NCBI GenBank assembly: GCA_016715465.1
Contig: JADKAA010000029.1
Location: 1,984,001 to 2,048,000, forward strand
Reading direction: 5' to 3'
DNA length: 64,000 bases
Source: Saprospiraceae bacterium
GTDB taxonomy: Bacteria; Bacteroidota; Bacteroidia; Chitinophagales; Saprospiraceae
Shown piece by piece: positions 8,672-17,526 of the stretch (positions within the stretch are counted from its first letter, which is position 1; each line of letters starts with the position of its first letter). A program made the translations under genes and the position numbers. The notes under the pieces were generated by a model. It searched no databases, was not told the DNA's origin, and saw only the letters and a list, made by a program, of their open reading frames with translations.

Positions 8672-9910
8672 ATGAGAATAACACAAGATCATATTAAGTC
8701 AATCATTTTTGGCGTAGCAGTTGGAGATGCATTAGGAGTACCTGTTGAATTTTCTAGCCGCGAAAGCCTGGTTGAAAAACCTTTAACTGATATGATTGGT
8801 TTTGGAACTTATAATTTGCCTAAAGGAACTTGGTCTGATGATTCAACAATGACTTTTTGTCTAGCAGAATCATTATTAGATGATGAGTTTGATTTAAAAA
8901 AACTTTCCAATAGATTTATCAATTGGGTTGATTGGGGATATTGGACACCATATGGTGAACTTTTTGATATTGGAAATACTACAAGAAAAGCAATTGATAA
9001 CTTAAGAACAATTGATAATCCTGAAAACGCTGGCGGAAGTCATGAACCCGACAATGGAAATGGGTCGTTGATGAGAATTTTACCACTTATACTTAATATT
9101 GGAAAATTACCAATCCCAAATACATATTCTATAATAAAATCTGTATCATCTTTAACCCATCGCCACGAACGTTCTGTGAATGCATGTTTCTATTATTTAA
9201 CATTTGCAAGATATATAATTCATGGCCACTCGAAAGAATCAGCATATCAACTAACAAATGCAACTGTAAAGAATGAATTTAAAGAAAGGCAAATTATAGA
9301 TAAGGAATTTTATGAATTTAAAAATATTCTGGAAGGAGATTTATCGAATTTATCAATAAGTAAAATCAGGGGAAGTGGTTATGTAATTCATAGCCTTGAA
9401 GCTTCTCTTTGGTGTTTGCTAAATTCTAATTCATACAAGGAAGCAGTCTTAAAGGCAGCTAATTTAGGCGAAGATACGGACACTACTGCAGCAATAACAG
9501 GTGGAATTTCAGCCTTATGTTTTGGATACAATTCGATACCAGTCGATTGGGTTGAATCATTGGCAAAAAAAGAAGAAATAGAAAGATTAAGTAAAAGATT
9601 GATTTCAAAATATACTCTCAAAATCAAATTAGAAGATATTCCTGAAATAGATGATATAAATGGTGCAAGTAATTTTGCTCACAAATTTTCAGGCTATAGA
9701 ACTACTTTTGAAGAGACATCAAAAAGTGTTTTTGAAACTAAAAATAAGTTAAAAACTAAAGAATTTGAAAAAATAAATATAGATGATCTGGCAGAAAGTC
9801 TCTTTTTTTATTTCCGAGCATTAAGACATGGTGACGGTCAACCAAATATTGATTATATCAACGAACACATAAGACTATTAAGAACTAAAGTATTAAATCA
9901 TGAAGAATAG
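8672..9910 (+). CDS. ADP-ribosylglycohydrolase family protein (DraG/ARH-like)
   Basis: 412 residues. The N-terminal 300 residues are an all-helical ADP-ribosylglycohydrolase domain with the two metal-binding clusters intact: GTWSDDSTMTFCLAESL near residue 50 and GEDTDTTAAITGGISAL near residue 270, plus GNGSLMRILPL. These enzymes remove ADP-ribose from arginine or other groups on proteins or nucleic acids. A C-terminal extension of about 100 residues (..LAESLFFYFRALRHGDGQPNIDYINEHIRLL) is not part of the usual domain and is unrecognised. It follows the attC-like site, with no promoter visible in the 16-base gap. Its placement next to a Fic toxin suggests a role in toxin reversal or defence, but this is inference. 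Confidence 0.87.
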   Translation: MRITQDHIKSIIFGVAVGDALGVPVEFSSRESLVEKPLTDMIGFGTYNLPKGTWSDDSTMTFCLAESLLDDEFDLKKLSNRFINWVDWGYWTPYGELFDIGNTTRKAIDNLRTIDNPENAGGSHEPDNGNGSLMRILPLILNIGKLPIPNTYSIIKSVSSLTHRHERSVNACFYYLTFARYIIHGHSKESAYQLTNATVKNEFKERQIIDKEFYEFKNILEGDLSNLSISKIRGSGYVIHSLEASLWCLLNSNSYKEAVLKAANLGEDTDTTAAITGGISALCFGYNSIPVDWVESLAKKEEIERLSKRLISKYTLKIKLEDIPEIDDINGASNFAHKFSGYRTTFEETSKSVFETKNKLKTKEFEKINIDDLAESLFFYFRALRHGDGQPNIDYINEHIRLLRTKVLNHEE

Positions 9911-10021
9911 CCAGATGATAACAACAGCTATGATGAGCAGCTTCCCTATTGGTAAGCCGTCATATAGCCTAGACGGGGACTATCCAGTATTTTGTGTTTA
10001 GGTGTCACTACGGCCGTTTAT

Positions 10022-10083
10022 CCACTTTTGTGTAGAGAAAATTTAGAACCTTTGTTCTACCAATTTTTCTACACAAAGGTGGT
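10022..10083 (+). repeat. Long hairpin in the left end of the IS256-family element
   Basis: CCACTTTTGTGTAGAGAAAA pairs with TTTTTCTACACAAAGGTGG, and a second stem TAGAAC/GTTCTA sits at the tip with a 4-base loop. It lies 60 bp before the transposase start and may shield the gene from outside transcription. Confidence 0.65.
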
Positions 10084-10142
10084 TAATACGGGGAAATTAC
10101 ACAAGCTTCATGATTAATTATTGAAAATTAATAAATTTAATC

Positions 10143-11343
10143 ATGGAAAACACATTAGAACATTTATTAGATGCTCTTGTAAAGGAGATCAAAGATCCGA
10201 AGGATTTTGAAAAAGTTCAGGATCAATTACTTAAAAGAGGAATCCAGTCCTTGCTCAAAGCAGAAATGGAGGCTCATCTCGGGTATGCACCAGGCTCAAA
10301 ACCGGTTGGAGATAATATCAGAAACGGGTATTCTGAAAAGACGTTGAGCACCTCCCAAGGTGAGATAACCATTGATATACCCAGAGATAGAATGGGGACA
10401 TTTGAACCAACAGTTGTGCCAAAACATAAAACAATGATTGGGCAACTTGATCAAACTATTAACCTTTTGTATGCCAAAGGAATGAGTAATTCTGATATCG
10501 TTGATTTTCTGAATAAGACATATGGAGTGAGTTACTCAACCTCGCAAATATCTGTGATAACCAATAGATTATTGGAAGATATTAAAGACTGGCAGAGCAG
10601 ACCGCTGGACTCAAAATATGCCATTACCTGGATAGATGCCATTCATTATAAAATTAGGCATGAAGGAAAAGTAATCACAAAAGCAGCAATGCTAATCATT
10701 GGAATAAGTTTGGACGGTATCCAAGATTTGCTTGGAATGTATATTGTTGAGAATGAGAGCGCAGCGGCGTGGTCACAGATCATGACAGATTTAAGAACCC
10801 GAGGAATGCAAGATACCTTATTCATGTGTTCTGATAATCTGCCCGGTCTCCAAAAAAGCTGTCGAATCATCTTTTCCTCAATGCGTTCATCAAATTTGCA
10901 TAGTCCATCAAATAAGAAATACACTAAAGTTTGTTTCCTACAAAGATAGAAAAGCGATAGTGAGTGATGTAAAGGGGATTTACCAAGCAGATAACCAAGA
11001 TATGGCGAAAATAGCCTTCACTAGGTTCAAGGAAATTTGGGGTGGTAAATATAGCAGTGCTGTAAAGTCATGGGCTGAAAATTGGGATGCTCTCACCGCA
11101 TTCCTGGAATACCCATTGGAAATTAGAAAACTAATTTACACTACGAACATGATAGAAAGCTTTAATTCATCACTTAGAAAATATACGGGCACTAAAAAGG
11201 TGTTTCCTCATGACGATGCCGCTATTAAATCTATCTACCTTGCACTGCAGCAAATACGCCCAAAATGGAATAAGGCTCGATTTAATTGGGGGCAAATTTA
11301 TAATCAGTTGTATATTCACTTTGAAAACAGAATACTAGCTTGA
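10143..11343 (+). pseudogene. IS256-family transposase, frame broken
   Basis: DDE transposase of the Mutator/IS256 group, about 400 residues if the frame is repaired. The N-terminal part carries GYAPGSKP, the first Asp in WIDAIHYKIR (near residue 164) and the second in CSDNLPGL (near residue 230). The frame then leaves the protein at 10851-10857, within CAAAAAAG. In the next frame the expected sequence continues (KAVESSFPQ, CIVHQIRNTLKFVSYKDRKA) and joins the second open frame from 10960, which has the third acidic residue in TTNMIESFNSSLRKY. A change of one base would restore it. No sign that this is programmed frameshifting. Confidence 0.85.
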
Positions 11344-11639
11344 AATGGAGCTGCGGCTATTTTCCGCCAAACACAAAAGTATGGATAACCTCCAGTTTTT
11401 TCTTGCGTGATGAATAAGCAAAAATATAAAGCGGACTTTCAATTTGCATTTGCTGCATAAAACATCTAGGTGTGTGCATAACTAATGATAATCTATTGAT
11501 TTTCAACAATAAAAAATATTTAATTATGTATTAAAAAATAATGAACTAATAATAGATTATACCATAGAAATCAGAGGGGCTGTTATTGTTCGGCGAAATC
11601 ATTTCACGACCTGGCCTGTCTAACTTGCGTTAGCCAGAT

Positions 11640-11845
11640 GAGCGAACGGTTTCTCCGCAGGAGAGAAAAATGAGCGGCAGCTCATTTTAGAGAGCGAACC
11701 GCGTGCGCACCACGCGGCATCGACAAATGTCAGTGCGTATACCGATGTGCCCCAATAGAGATTTGTCGATGCTGTGCGAAGTTTCGCTCAGTTCCCTCAC
11801 TCTCAATTGCCACCGGCAATTGAGTTCTCCTTCGGGACAACTGCT
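11640..11845 (+). repeat. Cluster of perfect hairpins, function unknown
   Basis: Within about 200 bp: TTTCTCCgcaGGAGAgAAA (from about 11649), AATGAGCggcaGCTCATT, GCATCGACAAAT (11717-11728) facing ATTTGTCGATGC (11761-11772), CTCAATTGCC-acc-GGCAATTGAG (11802-11824) and AGTTcTCCttcGGGAcAACT. No frame through it looks coding. The rest of 11394-11640 is AT-rich with nothing recognised. Confidence 0.6.
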
Positions 11846-11853
11846 CGGTCATC

Positions 11854-12020
11854 CGATTTACCGAATTACCGATTCCCCACCCATTTGCAGCTCACCATAA
11901 AAGAATATACAGCTCATAATAGTACACATTTGAGCCGTAATGACTATATTTGTGAGCCGTAAATTAAATCCCCATGATGGATAAAAGAGCATTAGAAATA
12001 ATTGAGCTGATAAAGAAAAA
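11854..12020 (+). promoter_or_regulatory. Promoter with four-site operator of the HTH-Fic gene (right copy of duplication)
   Basis: CAGCTCA at 11888 and 11910, TGAGCCG at 11931 and 11953: two sites in each orientation, 22 bp apart within each pair, so on the same DNA face. A -7 box TATATTTG (11945-11952) lies between the third and fourth site, and the ATG follows at 11974. The geometry suggests autoregulation by the HTH domain of the downstream protein. The left copy at 6646-6820 has the same site positions. Confidence 0.65.
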
Positions 12021-13014
12021 CCAGGAGTTATCATCCAGCCAAATCTTTGAAAGTTTTTCGAATTCTGTAAGTTATGCTACCATAAAAAGATTGCTTTCTA
12101 CACTAATGGATGAAAATCTATTGACAAAAAAGGGGCAGGGGAAATCAACGAAATATTTGATTTCGCCGACCTATGAGGTTCTATATCCTGTTGACATGGA
12201 GTTGTATTTTGAAAAAGAAATTGATGAAAGAGAAATTAAGGAAAGTTTTAATTTTCACCTCATACCAGAAACCCTTAAAGCGTGTAGTGTATTTACGGGA
12301 AATGAATTAGGACACTTGGATTTACTACAAAAGAAATTCGAAAAAAATATCGCTGAACTATCTGAAAATGAATACAAAAAGGAATTGGAAAGACTGGCGA
12401 TCGATTTAAGTTGGAAATCGTCTCAGATGGAAGGAAACACCTATTCTTTACTGGAAACCGAAAGACTGCTTAAGGAAAAGGAAACCGCAGCCGGGAAAAC
12501 AAAAGAAGAAGCAATTATGCTTCTAAATCACAAAGACACCATTGACTTCATCATCGAAAACCCTGACTACCTGATACCACTTTCAGTTTCGAAAATTGAA
12601 GACATCCATGGATTATTGATAAAGGACCTTGGAGTTGATAAAAACATAAGAAAAAGGAGAGTGGGTATATCGGGAACAAATTACCGACCCCTGGATAATG
12701 AATTTCAAATTTCAGAAGCCCTTTCGAATATGTGTGCATTGGTGAATAAAAAGGAAAACGTATTCGAGAAGGCATTACTGCTTTTGGTACTCATCTCATA
12801 CATCCAGCCCTTTGTGGATGGAAATAAAAGAACCGCAAGAATTGTAAGCAATGCGATACTAATGAATTATAATCATTGTCCCATTTCCTTCAGAACAGTA
12901 GACTCCGTTGAATACAAAAAAGCCATGCTTCTGTTTTATGAACAGAATAACATTTCAAGTTTTAAAGAAATTTTTATAGATCAATTTAAATTTGCAGTGA
13001 ATACTTACTTTTAA
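11974..13014 (+). CDS. HTH-Fic protein (class II), catalytic His replaced by Gln
   Basis: 346 residues. Residues 1-65 form a winged helix-turn-helix (SSSQIFESFSNSVSYATIKRLLSTLMDENLLTK in pieces of family pattern), the rest a Fic domain of class II. The internal inhibitory motif is present as SSQMEG near residue 148. The active-site loop reads QPFVDGNKRTAR: residue 278 is Gln (CAG) where catalysis of AMP transfer needs His. The protein is therefore unlikely to be an ordinary AMPylator and may be mainly a transcriptional regulator, with the four-site operator upstream as its target. The start has two adjacent ATG codons. The Nudix gene begins 10 bases downstream, so they probably form an operon. 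Confidence 0.87.
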   Translation: MMDKRALEIIELIKKNQELSSSQIFESFSNSVSYATIKRLLSTLMDENLLTKKGQGKSTKYLISPTYEVLYPVDMELYFEKEIDEREIKESFNFHLIPETLKACSVFTGNELGHLDLLQKKFEKNIAELSENEYKKELERLAIDLSWKSSQMEGNTYSLLETERLLKEKETAAGKTKEEAIMLLNHKDTIDFIIENPDYLIPLSVSKIEDIHGLLIKDLGVDKNIRKRRVGISGTNYRPLDNEFQISEALSNMCALVNKKENVFEKALLLLVLISYIQPFVDGNKRTARIVSNAILMNYNHCPISFRTVDSVEYKKAMLLFYEQNNISSFKEIFIDQFKFAVNTYF

Positions 13015-13024
13015 CGTTAAAGTA

Positions 13025-13411
13025 ATGAAAAAAATAAATGTTACCTGCGCAATCATATCCTTCAATGACAAAATTCTTGCAGTCCAAAGAAGCGAATCCA
13101 TGAAATTACCCCTAAAATGGGAATTCCCCGGTGGCAAAATCGAAAATGGAGAGTCTGAAGAAGAGTGCATCAAACGCGAAATCAAAGAAGAATTAAATCT
13201 AGAAATTGAATTGATGGCTCGATTATCACCATCAACCCACCACTATTCAGATTTTACAATAAATTTGATTCCATTCACCGCAAATTATCTTTCGGATGAT
13301 ATAAAATTAACCGAGCACAAACAATATGTGTTACTGAATAAAGAAGAACTTTTGGATTTAGATTGGGCGGAAGCCGATATACCCGTTGTCAAAGAATACT
13401 TAGGCATATGA
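13025..13411 (+). CDS. Nudix hydrolase (MutT-like)
   Basis: 128 residues with an intact Nudix box, G-x5-E-x7-REUxEExGU: GGKIENGESEEECIKREIKEEL starts near residue 37 (motif quoted in part). Members of this subgroup hydrolyse nucleoside triphosphates such as 8-oxo-dGTP or (deoxy)CTP. The substrate cannot be told here. The stop codon overlaps the start of the helicase gene by ATGA, so the two proteins are made together; this pairing suggests the Nudix enzyme works with the helicase rather than in general housekeeping. Confidence 0.88.
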   Translation: MKKINVTCAIISFNDKILAVQRSESMKLPLKWEFPGGKIENGESEEECIKREIKEELNLEIELMARLSPSTHHYSDFTINLIPFTANYLSDDIKLTEHKQYVLLNKEELLDLDWAEADIPVVKEYLGI

Positions 13412-16400
13412 ATCTAGGCATATACGAAGAATTGGTGACCCAATTGGTGCGGCACAAATTGGCTGAAGTTGATGAAAAGACCTTTTATATAAGTACTTCT
13501 GCCATCGACAAAGAGGAGGCAGCTTCGTTACTGGCAAAACACCTTTCTCAAACCATCAAAACGGCACTGGCTTATGTCAAAGGAGAGAATCAACTCGAGC
13601 TGCAGATCGAAATAGCCAATAAAATCATTATACTTCTCAAGGAAGAGTTGAAAAAAGAGGAGTTTACCAATGATTTAATTGCCCTTGAAGGAGAAATTTT
13701 AAAAGCTGTATTTTCAAAAGTAGATGCACATTTTTCGGATATAAATTTACACCTCAAGGAAATCACGCCTTACACTCGATTGAACCATAGTGAGCTATTT
13801 ACAGGGGGAAACGTCGGCCTTTCGCTAGAAAGCGAGTTAAGAAAGGAGATATTGTCTTCAAATCAAATAGACCTGCTCGTCTCATTCATAAAATTCAAGG
13901 GCATCATCATCCTTGAAAAGGAATTAAAAGAATTTACACATAGAGGAGGACATCTAAGGGTAATAACCACCACCTACATGGGCGCTTCTGACTACAAAGC
14001 CATAGCGTTACTCTCTAAACTCGACAATACCAAAATAAAAATATCCTATAATACTGGAAATGAAAGACTTCACGCTAAAGCCTATTTATTCAAGAGAGAC
14101 ACTGGATTTCATACGGCATATATTGGCTCTTCCAATTTTTCTCGATCTGCCTTAACCGATGGTTTGGAGTGGAATCTAAAAATTACCACAAAAGAGGTAA
14201 GCCACATCATCGATAAATTTCAAAAAACTTTTGATTCCTATTGGCAAAGTGATGATTTTGAAATCTTTGATGATGCTACTCACAAAGAGAAATTGATACA
14301 ATCCTTAGATCAGGGAAAGTCAAGTAAAATCTCAAAAATAAATCGTTCATTCTTTTACCTCAAACCTTACCCCTTCCAATCTGAAATTTTGGAAATATTG
14401 GAAGTTGAACGGTCTGTCCACAATCGATACAGAAATCTGGTGGTTGCAGCAACAGGAACGGGAAAAACAGTCATCTCGGCATTTGATTATAAGAGATTTA
14501 AGAATGATAACACTTCCGCAAAACTTCTATTCCTTGCGCATAGAAAGGAGATATTGGATCAGTCTATTGATACATATAGGGAAATATTAAGGGACAATAA
14601 CTTTGGAGAATTGTGGGTAGATGGCTTAGTACCAGATTCTTATGAATTCGTTTTTGCTTCTGTACAAACCATTAATAATCAACTAAATGATTTAAGCCTA
14701 TCTCCAGAATATTTTGATTTTATCGTAATCGACGAATGTCACCACTTAACTGCAAACAGTTACCGAGGCATACTAAACTATTTTAAGCCAAAAGTTCTTC
14801 TTGGATTAACAGCAACCCCTGAAAGAATGGATGGCGGCGACATACAAGAAGATTTTCACCATAGAATAGCCGCTGAAATTCGATTGCCCGAAGCCTTAAA
14901 TAGAAAGTTGCTGTGTCCATTTCAGTATTTTGGCATTACCGATAGTATCGATCTAACTCAAGTAGCATGGGAACGAGGCAGGTATGTTACCAGCGAACTA
15001 TCCTCTGTATATACAGCGAATGATCGAAGAGTCAGAGAAATCATCGATGCCCTTGATAAATACACCAAAGACATACACGATGTTCGTGCACTTGGCTTTT
15101 GTGTTACCATGGAACACGCAAAATTTATGGCCGAAAAATTCAAACTTGCAGGCCTCAAAGCAAAATATCTGACCAGTGAGAACAATCAAAACCGAGACAA
15201 GGTCAGATCCCAATTGCTTAAAAAAGAAATAAATTACTTATTTGTTGTAGATATTTTTAACGAAGGAGTTGACATTCCCGAGATAGATACGGTTCTATTC
15301 CTACGACCTACTGAAAGTTTAACCGTTTTCTTACAGCAATTCGGACGTGGTTTGCGATTAGCTGAGGATAAGGATTGTTTAACGGTATTAGATTTTGTTG
15401 GAAACTCAAGACCTGAGTACAACTTTGAAAATAAGTTTAGGGCTTTGGTCGGAAAAACGGCCACTACGGTTACCAAAGAAATTGAAGATAATTTTCCCCA
15501 CCTACCACTTGGATGCTCTATAGTTTTAGAGAAAAAAGCAAAGCAGATTATTTTAGAGAATATTGCCAATGCCACTTCCCTAAATAGAAACCAGTTGATC
15601 CAAAAAATTCAAAATTTTCAGCATCAAACCACACTTGATCTCAATTTAAAGAATTTTGTAGATATTAATAATATCCCACTTCAAACAATCTATAAACGAG
15701 GCGGTTGGAAAAGACTGTGTTTTGACGCTGGCCGGTTAGACCACTTTGATGACACCCATGAGAGAAAAATTGTAACCGCCATTGCCAAAAAATGGCTGTC
15801 GTGTAGTTCAACCAGTTATTTTCAATTCATTTTGCGTCTTGCCAAAAACGAATTTAAAATTTCTGTAGCCGATCAAGATGAAGTTGAGCAACAAATGCTC
15901 TTAATGTTGCACTACGACATATGGCAAACACCAGGTGGCTTTGAATCCCTAGAATCCAGTATTTCAGAAATAGGCCGAAACAAAGTATTACTATCAGAAA
16001 TCATCGAGGTCCTCGAATACTTAGTGGACAACATTGATTTCAAAGAACTAGACATTAAACTTCCCTACCATCAACCCCTCAAAGTGCACGCTCGATACAC
16101 TAGAGATCAAATATTATCCGCTTTTGGATTTAGTACCTTCGAAAAAATATCATCAAGCCGCGAAGGTGTCGCCGAAAACAAAAACTTAAATACCGAAATT
16201 TTTTTCATCAACCTCATCAAATCGGAAGAAAACTTTTCACCCACCACCATGTATGATGATTATGCCATCAATGAAACCCTATTCCATTGGCAAAGCCAAA
16301 ATGCAGTTGGCCCAGAAACATCAAAAGGAATTTCATACATCAAACATCAAGAGCATAAGAAAAGAATTTTACTCTTCGTAAGAGAAAAAAACAATGACGA

Positions 16401-16548
16401 ATATGGCAATACCATGGGCTATGTTTTCGTCGGTGAAGGCAAATTAAAAGAACATTATGGCGCAAAACCCATGAGCATCATATGGGAATTGAACGAAGCC
16501 CTACCTCATTATTTATGGAAAGATGCAGCAAAACTGAGGGTAGGGTGA
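13408..16548 (+). CDS. PLD-like nuclease / SF2 DEAD-box helicase / DUF3427 protein
   Basis: 1046 residues from ATG 13408, chosen because it overlaps the Nudix stop (ATGA). Order of domains: an N-terminal PLD-type segment with HAKAYLFK near residue 221 and GSSNFSRSAL just after; an SF2 helicase with Walker A AATGTGKT near 347, DECHH near 441, LTATPERMD near 465 and motif VI QFGRGLRL near 644; then a long C-terminal region of DUF3427 type. One HxK motif is clear, so the nuclease would need to dimerise or may not cut. Such PLD-helicase proteins resemble restriction/defence effectors; it is not the Mokosh type, whose helicase belongs to another superfamily. A defence role is inference from domain make-up and island context. 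Confidence 0.88.
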   Translation: MNLGIYEELVTQLVRHKLAEVDEKTFYISTSAIDKEEAASLLAKHLSQTIKTALAYVKGENQLELQIEIANKIIILLKEELKKEEFTNDLIALEGEILKAVFSKVDAHFSDINLHLKEITPYTRLNHSELFTGGNVGLSLESELRKEILSSNQIDLLVSFIKFKGIIILEKELKEFTHRGGHLRVITTTYMGASDYKAIALLSKLDNTKIKISYNTGNERLHAKAYLFKRDTGFHTAYIGSSNFSRSALTDGLEWNLKITTKEVSHIIDKFQKTFDSYWQSDDFEIFDDATHKEKLIQSLDQGKSSKISKINRSFFYLKPYPFQSEILEILEVERSVHNRYRNLVVAATGTGKTVISAFDYKRFKNDNTSAKLLFLAHRKEILDQSIDTYREILRDNNFGELWVDGLVPDSYEFVFASVQTINNQLNDLSLSPEYFDFIVIDECHHLTANSYRGILNYFKPKVLLGLTATPERMDGGDIQEDFHHRIAAEIRLPEALNRKLLCPFQYFGITDSIDLTQVAWERGRYVTSELSSVYTANDRRVREIIDALDKYTKDIHDVRALGFCVTMEHAKFMAEKFKLAGLKAKYLTSENNQNRDKVRSQLLKKEINYLFVVDIFNEGVDIPEIDTVLFLRPTESLTVFLQQFGRGLRLAEDKDCLTVLDFVGNSRPEYNFENKFRALVGKTATTVTKEIEDNFPHLPLGCSIVLEKKAKQIILENIANATSLNRNQLIQKIQNFQHQTTLDLNLKNFVDINNIPLQTIYKRGGWKRLCFDAGRLDHFDDTHERKIVTAIAKKWLSCSSTSYFQFILRLAKNEFKISVADQDEVEQQMLLMLHYDIWQTPGGFESLESSISEIGRNKVLLSEIIEVLEYLVDNIDFKELDIKLPYHQPLKVHARYTRDQILSAFGFSTFEKISSSREGVAENKNLNTEIFFINLIKSEENFSPTTMYDDYAINETLFHWQSQNAVGPETSKGISYIKHQEHKKRILLFVREKNNDEYGNTMGYVFVGEGKLKEHYGAKPMSIIWELNEALPHYLWKDAAKLRVG

Positions 16549-16598
16549 TGTGGTACATATTCTCTAGAATTCTTAAATATGAATGGTTAATGATGAAT

Positions 16599-16652
16599 GA
16601 AACAATGTTTGCCAATATTCAGTATAAAAGAAATAATTTGGCAAATTGTTTC
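16599..16652 (+). repeat. Inverted repeat after the helicase gene
   Basis: GAAACAATGTTTGCCAATAT (16599-16618) pairs with ATAATTTGGCAAATTGTTTC (16633-16652) with few mismatches around a 12-base loop. No T run follows, so it may be an mRNA end structure or a recombination site rather than a classical terminator. Confidence 0.5.
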
Positions 16653-16737
16653 AAAGAAATATCCCACATTGTTCTCCACTCAGTTCATCCGATGGGCTTT
16701 TGTAATGCCAAGAACACCAATAAGTAAATTAAATATA

Positions 16738-16974
16738 ATGGGAGAAGAAAAAATATTCAATTTTACAGTGGGTGAACTGACCAAATTCTTAAGTCAATAT
16801 CCCGAAGATATGCCGGTAGTGGTAAATGGTCGCGACAGTGGATTTGAAAATTTTTATCCTTATGTTGATAAAGTAATACACATGCCAGATAATTGGTATA
16901 AGGATGGAGTATTTCAAAGCGACAAAAATGGCATTGAAGTGTTAGTTCTTAAGACAGAGATGAGATATGATTAA
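16738..16974 (+). CDS. Small conserved hypothetical protein
   Basis: 78 residues from ATG 16738 (MGEEKIFNFTVGELTKFL). A longer frame back to 16597 would run through the inverted repeat and reads unlike protein, so the internal ATG is preferred. The pattern TVGELxxFLSQYPEDMPVVVNG is known to me from small proteins of phages, plasmids and genomic islands without assigned function. It follows the helicase gene by 190 bp on the same strand and may belong to the same locus. Confidence 0.6.
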   Translation: MGEEKIFNFTVGELTKFLSQYPEDMPVVVNGRDSGFENFYPYVDKVIHMPDNWYKDGVFQSDKNGIEVLVLKTEMRYD

Positions 16975-17138
16975 AGGAGATCAGCCTATATAATTGGCAG
17001 TTAAATCAGCCATATACCTTAGCCTTAGTTAAAAAAAATGTAAGTTGGCCCATTAATTGAATTGTTTTGGTTTTGGTTTTTGGTGGAAATAGCTGATACA
17101 CATTAATGAGATTGTACATACGCATAATCTCAATAAAA

Positions 17139-17483
17139 TTGTACCATAAAATTTCATATGTATAATCCACGCTAATTGACCCCCATAGGGGGTTTTTAAA
17201 AGTAAAAACAGATTAAAAATTGGTTTACATTGCTAAATAAAATTTGGCGAATAATGAGTAATAAACCAAGGGAAATGATCAATTTGTACAACCCAGTGTA
17301 TAATCCACGCTAATTGACCCCCCAAATCCAAAATAATTGCCCCCCCCAATCCGGAAATAATTGACCCCCTCAAGGGAGGTTTTTGAATGTAAAAACGGGT
17401 TAAAAATTGGTTTACATTGCCAAATAAAATTTGGCAAATAATGAGTAATAAACCAAGGGAAATGATCAATTTGTATAACCCAG
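17139..17483. repeat. 95-bp direct repeat with GACCCCC motifs, possible IS end remnant
   Basis: Segments 17202-17296 and 17389-17483 are near-identical (gtaaaaac...ggtttacattg...aaatgatcaatttgta). Between and before them TATAATCCACGCTAATTGAC occurs twice (from 17161 and about 17299), followed by runs of C. Repeated AATTGACCCC motifs at an element end recall IS21-family termini, but no IS21 gene is near. Nothing coding is seen from 16975 to 17527. Confidence 0.55.
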
Positions 17484-17526
17484 GAAGGATGTCATGATAA
17501 GATCTCCCACCACAAAGTCAGCCCTA

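Larger units (their letters stand above)
9976..11393 (+). mobile_element. IS256-family insertion sequence
   Basis: Imperfect terminal inverted repeats: left from 9976 (GGGGACTATCCAGTATTTTG) and right ending at 11393, whose complement reads GGAGGTTATCCATACTTTTG; both continue TGTTT. They enclose a single IS256-type transposase gene. No convincing target duplication was found. Confidence 0.75.

Noticed and set aside
10851..10857. Programmed frameshift in the IS256-family transposase
   Set aside because: IS256 elements have a single frame, the shift would have to be +1, and similar breaks occur in ordinary genes of the window.
13008..13021. Second attC-like core at TTTTAACGTTAAAG after the HTH-Fic gene
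   Set aside because: Only a short palindrome; there is no paired structure around it.
13363..13407. Longer N-terminus of the helicase protein
   Set aside because: It would overlap the Nudix gene by 49 bases; the ATG at 13408 gives the standard ATGA overlap.
17233..17469. 78-codon open frame on the minus strand
   Set aside because: It lies across the two 95-bp repeats and has no coding character.
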